Shown here piece by piece: positions 55,780 through 64,000 of a DNA stretch of 64,000 bases (positions within the stretch are counted from its first letter, which is position 1; each line of letters begins with the position of its first letter). The stretch is from Gordius sp. MW1. Its lineage: Eukaryota > Nematomorpha > Gordioida > Gordea > Gordiidae. The notes under the pieces were generated by a model. That model searched no databases. It had not been told where the DNA came from and saw nothing but the letters and a program-made list of their open reading frames with translations. The stretch covers positions 21,474,001-21,538,000 of the forward strand of contig OZ038530.1 of assembly GCA_964036665.1 (NCBI GenBank), written 5' to 3'. The translations under genes and the position numbers were made by a program.

Positions 55780-56770
55780 GTAAACAATTCCGCACTCCGC
55801 ACTAAAGCCGGCCAATTAGGTATACGGTCAGCTGCAATAATCTCATGCCAGCTTTCATCCCTTCCTTTAAATCCGCCCATAACTAAATCATTAACTTGCA
55901 ACATCATGCAATGACCGATCCATTAAGCTGGCTCTAAATGTCTGTTCCTCCAACGCCAACCCAGAGACCCCATAGTCTCAAACAAAAATATTGCTGGCTT
56001 CGTATCGCGCTCCGCCGATCACCTCCTATCGTACTAGATGCCCGCCAGCACTACAACCTAAATCTTTGGCTTTTGATGGGACGGGTCATGAGTGGCTAAA
56101 AGGTTTAGTTCACATTCTGAATTGATGCCGATCCGGAGCTCTTATACTAAGTTGCCCTTAGATTTGGAATATTATTCCAAGCCGTACCCCTGCCGCAATA
56201 ACTCCCAACCTGTGAACACATTAATGCTATAACGGCAGGGTCCTGTTTGGTCGGCCTTTGGTTTCAATTGACCATTGACCGAAGTCGACAGTTAGTCTTA
56301 CATCACTAGAACATATATTCAAAACATCCCTTACACTGCCTATATAACAAATGTAAATATCCAAAATCAATTTGACTCAGGCTGCCCTTCCATCGATCCT
56401 TGAACCTTCTGACCCTACGTTAGAAAGGTTTGACGGCTATTTCTCATCCCCTGGCAAAATGGCCTACCCCTTAAATGGGATTTAACCTGTGCATTTTCGC
56501 CCTCTCTAACAAAAATTTAAATCTCTAAATCTTGCAGAGGACCACAAGACAGTCAAATACCAGGCCCTCCTCCCAGCCAACATTCTTATCGCCTCCTGCT
56601 ATGGACTATCGGACCAAGGGCAATTGATCTTTTTAAAGAAATTGGCAGACGTTGCCCAATTTCCAAATATTCTCCTAACTTTTACTAAACAAAAATTGGC
56701 ACCTTTATTGCGAAATGCAATTTCAAATCCCTAGCCGCTCGCTGGCTGGTCGCTTCTCGAGGATGAAACC
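55780..56770 (+). mobile_element. 3' relic of the PD-(D/E)XK-type RT element, includes post-RT region
   Basis: The plus strand reads KAGQLGIRSAAIISCQLSSL (post-RT segment, about 55800), HYNLNLWLLMGR and DPELLYVALRFG-like pieces with stops, then after an inserted MITE (56235-56312) ILEPSDPTLER, MAYPLNG, EDHKTVKYQALLPANILIA and a worn tail to 56770. This is the longest 5' extension among the copies. Confidence 0.65.
56235..56312. repeat. MITE end, CCAGCCGTTTTT family
   Basis: AACGGCAGGGTCCTGTTTGG then TCGGCCTTTGG and GAAGTCGACAGTTAGTC; shortened copy inside the RT relic. Confidence 0.6.
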
Positions 56771-57914
56771 TGTGCATGCTTTCGTTTTGAGCTTTAATTT
56801 ACATATATATATAATTCGTTTTTATATCCATCTAATTTAATAAAGTTTAAACTTCTAATAAATCATTCAAATTATTAAAAAAAATACTGCTAGCCAATTA
56901 TTAGGTCATTAGCGTGGCTTATTTTTAAATATTAGTGAAATAATTTGGGGCTATTAATTCGGGTCTAAGGGACAAAAGAAAATTTCTGGAACAGGTCGGG
57001 TATTCCAATATTTCGGCTTTAACAGAGCGGGCACTTAAAAGGAATAAGGCAGGCAATTAAATTCTAAAATCAGGACGGGCTATAGCTAAAATTTAGAAAA
57101 TTCGAGCTTTGATTGATGATTTTTCAGGTTATTGACAAATTTAAACGAAATTTTTTAATAAAAAAATTAAGCTAAAGATAGATAAGGTTGGCAACAGAAA
57201 CCTTCCCTAACTTCACCCAAAAAAAATTTAAATACAAAATAGTTAACGACTACAAAATTTTATTGTTTTTGTTACTAAGATTGATATTCTGCCTTCCTCT
57301 TTAATACGAATCCTGACTTTTGAATATCTAGGTTAGAGCTCTTTAAAAGTTATCTGACCAAATATAGTATATCATGCAAAAATTTGATCATCTAACTAAC
57401 AAATTCCTCTTTAAATTTGTTAAGTTAGTAAAATTAAAGGGTAATGAATTAAAAAGTAAAACATGACAATGCTTAAAGAATAATCAATAAGCAAAGGATC
57501 TATTATGGAGTTGAATTGAATTCAACGATCTCTATAATAATTAGGGAATGTGCAGTTCTACTTTTTGACATAAATAATATTAAAGAAAACCATACAATGA
57601 TGAATTATCAAATATATGTTAGAGCATAGAAACTCAGAGCATGTTATTGTAAAAATGTTCAAGGTAGTTTATATATATAAATTTTGACAATTGAATTTAT
57701 CAATGGTTTAAAAAATAGTTAGTTTTAGTGGTTAAGCCCTTTTTATCTCAGTTATAGAGATGACTAAAGCATTTAAAACAATTTAAAATACAATGTAAAC
57801 TTAAACAAATATAATGATTGAAAATAATGTTTTCAGCTAAATTTTACTAACATGGGTTATAAATTTATTTTCACACCAATTTGGATATTAATATTTATTA
57901 ATCAGACATTTAAA
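56771..57914. other. Intergenic, no gene
   Basis: A degenerate CGGGT-rich patch lies at 56955-57100. The rest is AT-rich and may include distal 3' UTR of 14-3-3. Confidence 0.5.
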
Positions 57915-58330
57915 CATAATGCTAATGTAAATATTGACTTTCTTCACAAAAACCAAACTATTTGTGCATATATGGCATTTATGAAATTTGCTAGCCAATA
58001 AGAAAATGCATTGTTTTGAAGTACTTTAGCAATGAACTATTTTATTTGGTAATTTTATTTATAAGATATACTTGTAGATGTACAAGAATGTTATCCACCT
58101 TTAAACAAATTAAAGTGTAAAAGCAGATGCAAACAGAATGCTAATGTGAATATTAATTTTGTATACTAAAAACTATTTGCGCCTTATATGGCATTTATAA
58201 TGTAACTACTAAAAAAATGTATCACTATATAAACAATAATTTAGCAATAAAGTAGTAGAACTTATGTGGTAATTTTATTTATAAGATAAATTAGTAAAAG
58301 TACAAAATGTTATGTATATAATGAGGTGTA
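57915..58330 (-). repeat. About 215-bp direct duplication downstream of 14-3-3
   Basis: Two copies carry, in order, AATGCTAATGT, ATATGGCATTTAT, TTAGCAAT, GTGGTAATTTTATTTATAAG (or TTTGGTAATTTTATTTATAA) and GTACAA..TGTTAT. They start near 57918 and 58136. The position, 470 bp beyond the stop codon, could be 3' UTR. Confidence 0.7.
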
Positions 58331-58796
58331 AAACATTTATATTAATAACGTGTGTTATACAAGTTGTATAAAAATGTTGGGTATTGCCATATAAATAGTA
58401 ATAAGCTAACATAAGTTACAAATGCTAAATTATAAATAGAATGGATATACATTATTTAAAGAGGGAAGGATTTCACAAGCACTTAAAGAGGCATAACTTA
58501 TAAAATTATTTGGTGGCATATGAGCAAAGTTTTAAGGATATACATAGATACAAATTTTACATGGATTTGGTCAGGTGAATTAAGTATTAATAGTATGGCC
58601 TTTAAAATTTGCTAGTAAATTGTACCTATAATCTTTAAAAATGTGAATTTATTGTGAGATTAACCTGCAATATTACAAATTATCACAACTCATATTGAAG
58701 CAGTTGCACTTGCTAAAGCAGTAGCTAGTTGGGTAATAAACACATAAACAATATAAAAAATATAGGTAAAAGGCGTACAAATTGAGAATTTGTAAC

Positions 58797-59683
58797 TTAG
58801 GAAGCTTCTTGTGCAACTGGCTCTGCTGCAACTTTCTGATCCACATTATCAACTATTGCCTTAGAATGATCTTCATCATGAATAGCAGCTCCTTCTTCTT
58901 CAGCACCCTGTTGAGGCACATCAGAGTTCCACAATGTAAGGTTATCTCTAAGAAGTTGCATTATTAAAGTTGAATCTTTATAACTCTCTTCAGAAAGTGT
59001 ATCCAATTCTGCAATTGCTTCATCAAATGCAGTCTTAGCTAGTCTGCATGCTTTCTCAGGACTACCCATAATCTCATAATAAAAGACTGAAAAATTTAAG
59101 GCCAAGCCAAGACGTATTGGGTGAGTTGGTGCTAGTTCTTTAAGTGCAATATCTGATGCAGCCTTGTAGGCAATAAGACTATCATCTGCAGCCTTCTTTT
59201 TGTCATCCCCACTGGCGAATTCTGCCAAATAACGATGGTAATCTCCTTTCATTTTATAATAAAACACTTTGGATTCGTCAGTTGTAGCTCCTGGAATAAG
59301 ATGCTTTTCTAGAGCTTCTAGAATCTCACCACAGATTTTACGAAGTTCTTCTTCAATTGTAGCTCTATACCTTTGAATCATTGGTGACTTGTTTTCTATC
59401 CCTACTGTTTTTGAGTCTTCTTTTTGCTCAATACTGCTTATAATTCTCCATGAAGCTCTTCGAGCACCTATAACATTTTTATAGGCAACTGACAATAGAT
59501 TTCTTTCTTCCACCTACATACAAACGAAAATTCTCTATAATGATAAATTATATAATTTACCGATAATTCTACATTCAGCTTTGCAACTTTTTTCATAAAC
59601 TCCACCATTTCATCATATCTCTCGGCTTGTTCGGCTAATTTGGCTTGATAAACACAAGTTTCCATTTCAGACATTTGCGACAT
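58797..59683 (-). CDS. YWHAE: 14-3-3 protein, epsilon type, 2 exons
   Basis: Exon 1 is 59683-59561 and exon 2 is 59513-58797, with a 47-nt intron (TCG/GTAAAT, TGTAG/GTGGAAG); 279 residues. The family binds phosphoserine/threonine motifs on many cytosolic partners as dimers. Visible: [17 protein letters not shown] (11-27), [20 protein letters not shown] (44-63) with the phosphate-binding Lys53 and Arg60, GDYHRYLAE with Arg135 and Tyr136, [14 protein letters not shown], and [20 protein letters not shown] followed by DNLTLWNSD. The AVAYK...IISSIEQKE and C-terminal helices follow the epsilon class. The acidic tail is longer than usual (human epsilon 255 residues). An upstream in-frame ATG at 59701 would add six residues (MIITIK); the 59683 start gives the usual N-terminus. 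Confidence 0.97.
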
Positions 59684-59734
59684 TTTTATTGTTATAATCA
59701 ATTATAATAAACAAAATAGAAGGATTGCCGATTT

Positions 59735-59751
59735 CCAATGGAAGTCACGTG
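59735..59751 (-). promoter_or_regulatory. Candidate proximal promoter of 14-3-3: CCAAT and CACGTG
   Basis: CCAAT lies at 59735-59739 and an E-box CACGTG at 59746-59751, 52-68 bp upstream of the chosen start codon. The motifs are short, and function is inferred from position only. Confidence 0.35.
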
Positions 59752-61751
59752 GAGAGTCGATAAATTTCTTGTTACAACGCAACTAACGAACCAATAATCA
59801 AATTTAAATATAAATGAAAAATTAGATAAATTATATTTAAAAAGAAGAGAAAAATTATTATACCATTTTAGTATCCTTGAAACAACAAACGTGATGTTAA
59901 TTTGTATTTTTTTAAGGTATACTAGTTATGAAACGTTTAGCATTTAGAAAGAATTCAAGTGATTGATCTTACAAAAATTTAAAAGGCGATTTGTAAATAT
60001 GAATCTATAGCTTATATATAAAATATGAAAAATTATATCTCTTTTAAACATATATAAGATATTTAAGGCCATAGCATTTAATCCAAAATACTTCTTTCGT
60101 AACTTCTTCCAGGCCATATCTGATACTCCAACAAACTTGTAAACCAGCAAGAAAATTTGTAAATTATAGAGATTATTTAATAAATGTTATTGTATTTTTT
60201 TGCAATAATTAAAATATCTAAATGAGTTGTGTTTTATGTCGCAAAAAACGTTTGACCCTTTTTACAAGTGTAATACAAAAATATGCCTATCAATCTTGAA
60301 AAAACAGGTAGGCTGTTCATACAACGAGAGTTTTAATCATACATTTTGCATTATCTTAATCAAACTTTTATTTATTGAATTCTACTGCCTACATTTAAAT
60401 GCAAAATTGCCCAAAACTTACAATCACTTCCACCTTTAATCGATTTACCTATTTGAGAGTTTAGAAAGATTAAATAAGTTATCTACGGGGACGGGGGCAA
60501 AATCAACTTTAGTGGAAATTAATTCCCCTTATTAAGAACAATATTTAATTTTAATCGCAATATGTCATTTTAAGGAGTAGGGGTAAGAAGGAAAATGAAA
60601 CTGAAGCTTATGAATTTAGATGAGGCATATACAATAGCACAGTAAAGTTTTACTAGTTTTATCTGCACATAATTAATGGGCTAGAGAGGGGTAAAGTACT
60701 AAAAATGCGCGGCTTTGCGATATAAATATAGCATGTGAATTTTAATAAAAATCAGAAAAAAATGAGATAGAGCAAAATTATATCTTGATTGGTAGTTTAA
60801 GGTTGTAGAGAACTGATTTAATTTCTTTAGTTATCTACTGGTTAGATAATAATTAAATAAATTATTTAGTTATGAATATAGAATCACTATGATAAAAACA
60901 TTGACATAATTTAAAAATGGATTTATAATTTGTTTCCGCTATCAAAGTGTTTTCGTTTAAATTAAAGAGTTCCTTTACATAAATCCTGACATGCAATCAT
61001 CATAAAGTTGGGTAATTCTAAGTAGCTATATACTGACCCCTCATTTTAAGTGTTCGCTGTTTTTACCGTCATGTTGATAAGTATAGTAAAGAAAAGACTA
61101 CTCCAACGTTTTATTAGTAATTTACGCTCTCTATCATTTTTTAAATTTTTGAGATTTGCCCTTCCATTGCAATCGTTATGGCTCTTTACCCTCCGCTTGC
61201 AATTGTTGTTATACTTTCCACTTTTCTCTCCCCTTTGCAATTGTTATAGAACGATTACCCATCGCATTGTGTACTAGAGATAAATATTAGGTGCTATATA
61301 TCCTCAACTTACGCACATCACATAGCCATCACGCTAGTATTATTATGTGGTTCTAAGACTTTGTTCCCTCGAAAATAAATGCCTTATAACTTTATACATC
61401 TCCCTTTCGCGTTATTAGTTTTACTTAATTAGCGCCGTTTTGCGAACTGCCCTTATTATTCCATATTTTTAAAAGTGAGTATTTTTTAAATAAATCAGTT
61501 GGATTCCGGTGAGAAGAAATAGCTTTTTCATTACATTTTTCTCTTTAATTTACAATGGTGTCAGAATAAAAGGCTATTTTTGTTTAATATTAATAATGTT
61601 TGTGGTCAATTATCAATCTAAATGTTAGTCTAGAGGGGTTAATAATTAATTTGGGAAATTTACTTTTTATAATCATAATATTGGATATTTTAAATGTAAA
61701 TTTGCTATTATGCATATTAATAGTGATGTTCTATTGGATAATGTCTTTAAG
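59752..61751. other. Intergenic, 2 kb without a supported gene
   Basis: AT-rich sequence. Open frames at 60227-60439, 61046-61277 and 61600-61797 lack domains (the last runs into the RT relic below). Confidence 0.6.
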
Positions 61752-62110
61752 ACAAGCCGGTACTTCCTCCATTTTTGACCATCCGATTCTTTTTTAGAAG
61801 GTATGATGCGTCCCGACGGAGCCTCTATAGTCCCATGGGAAGATGACTTCCTAGTTTAAGACCTAATTTACGTTGATTTATTAGCCCCCTTTAATAACAA
61901 TTATTACCCACTATTTTTTGCCGAAGATTCTGAATCATTTAAATACAGATATATTGTTCGTTCTAACAATTTTATCCGCATAGTAGCACCCTGTTCAGCG
62001 ACTTTGGGCAAAATGCATTAGCGTTTCTTAAATCGGTAGGAAAGAGATCCCCCAAAGCCAAATCTCCCAACTTTATGGTCACAAAACGACGTTTTAATAG
62101 CGAAACATAA
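61752..62110 (+). mobile_element. 3' relic of the PD-(D/E)XK-type RT element
   Basis: The plus strand reads QAGTSSIFDHPILF, LEGMMRPDGASIVPWEDD, DLIYVDLLAPFNNNYYPLF, FKYRYIVRSNNFIRIVAPC, and ends IWPLLAFDDSDE. There are at least three stops. The pattern RPDG ... D-x-x-Y-V-D ... KY matches the other copies. Confidence 0.72.
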
Positions 62111-62559
62111 TTATAAATGTTTATATGATATATGGCCTTTATTGGCTTTTGACGATTCTGATGAATAGTTTTTATTTATATAATACTATATTGATCAATT
62201 ATATATTTTATGTGTCATTTTTACATAACAAAAGGATTTTAATTAAAAAAAGTTATAGTGATTTTATATCATATAATACGTTTTAAATTTGGTTTAAATG
62301 GCGATTATTTGTACTACGTAAATATGACAAACAATGGCGTAGCTAGGAGGGGGGAGCCCTCCCCCCCCCCCCCCAAGAAAAAACCTGACCCCTGGCCCCT
62401 TCTTAGTGAAAAATCTTTGGTCCCTTAAGCAATTTTTTAAATTTTATCTTAATTAAGAAACAATATGATGATTATACTTACTAGTTTTTAAACAAAATTT
62501 ATTATAATATTACAAATAAAGATGTTGTATAAGACATTAAAGGATGCAAACTTTATAAA
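62111..62559. repeat. AT-rich stretch with one GC-rich short repeat (62333-62400)
   Basis: AATGGCGTAGCTAGGAGGGG followed by a C16 run and CTGACCCCTGGCCCC is the inverse of the repeat at 38405-38510. No gene seen. Confidence 0.6.
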
Positions 62560-62945
62560 AGTGCTGAGTCGACCTAATACCATATTAATATTATTAAAAT
62601 TTAAATCCGAGTTTTTTTTAATTAATTTTCGTTTTATTAAATATACAAATTCTTTATTAAATGGTATACAAAAAATTACATTCACGACTGTAAAAAAACA
62701 TATAATAACGCGCTATAACTAAACGGCATTGATCCGTGTATGGAAATCGTGTTGGATTTAACGATTTCCATTGTGATCTTTTGCCTGATAAAAAAGTACT
62801 TTTTCAAATCTAATGAGACGTTGGCTTTTCCAAATTGTTTCAGGAGAGCGAGAGCTTCGTGGCCGAAATTTCCAATTGTGGTTGCCACTACGGGAATGAA
62901 TATTGTGTCCGCGAGTAATCCGCAATAATTAATTGTAGCAAGCAA
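62560..62945 (-). mobile_element. 3' relic and 3' UTR of the PD-(D/E)XK-type RT element
   Basis: The minus strand reads DTIFIPVVATTIGNFGHEAL, then LLKQFGKANVSL and the 3' blocks ATACACGGATCAATGCCG and GTGAATGTAATTTTTTGTAT, shared with 40880-41360. Confidence 0.7.
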
Positions 62946-63858
62946 TTAAAGCTTAACTTACTTTTAAAGCCCTTAGCTCAAACACTACCTTGAATCATAC
63001 AGGTATTTAAAAATTTTAGTTTTATGTAAATATAAAATTAGGTGAAAAAAGGGAATCCTGAATGTCAAGGAGAACTATACTTAGTGCTTTCATTAATTTA
63101 TTCATATATAGAAAAAATTCACATATGTCAGTTGTAACAAGGTTGTCTTCATCTTCAAATATTGATATTACAAATTTCAACATCAAATGCACCATTAATA
63201 AGGTGATTTTTAAGAAATACTATCTATTATTTTAAATCAGCCTGATTTAAATTGTCTTATTAAGGGGACTGAAACAGGCAAAGAAGAGTTTCTAGCACCA
63301 TTAAAAAGTAATTTGCCTATGGTATAGTAATAATAAAAAGTAACATTAAATAAGTTAGATAAAATATTGAGCGCCATCTATATTTTGTTTTATTTTAAGG
63401 GATAAAATTTTTTTTGGATTAATTTACATATTGAAAAGAAAATTAACATTAAATAAAATATGTTAGTGCCCTAAAAATAAAATATTGCAGTTTACTTGTT
63501 AAAAATATTTAATATTTAAAAATTAATTTAAAACGCAATATTATGAAATAAAATTTGGAGTGTCTAAGAAAAATTAAATTAAAGTAAGGCGGAGAAAAAC
63601 TACCTTCCTCCCATATTTATCTTAAGATAAATCATTAAGACTAGACGTGCCAACTACTTCAAAAATAATTTAAAACTTTATATTATTCAATTTACACACC
63701 GTTTTTATTTATAGAGTTTATCGTTTTTAAAAGAATTTAAAGAGTTAAATATTTGCGAAATTTAGTTAAGTTTTCCGCTGGATTGATATAATTTTATCTT
63801 TATCATTAATAAATATCAAACGAAGTTAAATTTAAACGGGCTATTTAAAACAAGGGCA
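62946..63858. other. Intergenic, no gene
   Basis: AT-rich; no recognisable features. Confidence 0.55.
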
Positions 63859-64000
63859 TGATGGGCGTAGCCAGAGGGAGGCAAGGAGGGGCGGCTGCCC
63901 CCTCTAAATCCAACGATTCTTTAAAATTGATTAAAATTATGGCTTAAATTTTTAAAAATGGTCATTTTGCCCCTCCCTAAATTATTATTGCTTCCCCCCC
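63859..64000. repeat. MITE, GGGCGTAGCC family, cut by window end
   Basis: TGATGGGCGTAGCCAGAGGG, the CCCTCTAAATCCAA block, the TTAAAATTATGGCTTAAAT core and CTCCCTAAATTATTATTGC in family order. Confidence 0.85.

Noticed and set aside
61600..61797. Small plus-strand open frame
   Set aside because: Its 3' end is the start of the RT relic at 61752; the rest lacks any domain.

Overview
This is an AT-rich, intron-bearing eukaryotic window, almost certainly from an invertebrate animal. The evidence is four conserved animal genes with canonical GT-AG introns, (TTAGGG)n tracts, and dense old transposable-element debris. The phylum cannot be fixed from sequence alone. The very short introns (32, 35, 36 and 43 nt) and the sequence of the 14-3-3 protein are compatible with an early-branching animal such as a sponge, but this is only a suggestion.

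Host genes. (1) A PAXBP1/GCFC-family gene runs on the + strand from 5513 to 16867. It has 18 coding exons that join into an 853-codon frame, and its introns are packed with MITEs. (2) A small RBM48 homologue (RRM protein of the minor spliceosome) lies at 20983-21488 (+), with two ultra-short introns. (3) A lambda-crystallin / L-gulonate 3-dehydrogenase gene (CRYL1) lies at 22048-24631 (-), with six exons and 303 residues, tail-to-tail with RBM48. (4) A 14-3-3 epsilon gene lies at 58797-59683 (-), with two exons and 279 residues. The genes are not an operon. PAXBP1 and RBM48 families both have nuclear RNA or chromatin roles, but their proximity need not mean anything.

Mobile-element landscape. 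Between the genes lie: a Tigger/pogo element with TA target duplications (25911-28111); a foldback element (28546-29607); a decayed Ty3/Gypsy pol region (about 29.9-32.6 kb) interrupted by a GC-rich hAT-like element with an exact 8-bp TSD (30921-31581); two RTE-like LINE copies; at least ten dead 3' fragments of a second reverse-transcriptase element whose C-terminus looks like a zinc-knuckle plus PD-(D/E)XK nuclease; and several MITE families.

The most structured region is 44.4-55.5 kb. One minus-strand RTE-like LINE appears to have been split by four insertions: a hAT-like element (44757-46612, 8-bp TSD), a second hAT with 13-bp TIRs and transposase exons (47284-48548, 8-bp TSD), a Mutator-like element whose terminal inverted repeats are minisatellite arrays (48820-50297, 9-bp TSD), and a 3.5-kb near-perfect palindrome (51491-55025). 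The palindrome has no plausible gene but carries roughly 100-bp tandem units, an AG-rich array and two pol III B-box consensus sites per arm. A related arm fragment opens the window (1-292). These two minisatellite-bearing inverted-repeat elements are the best candidates for something not well described.
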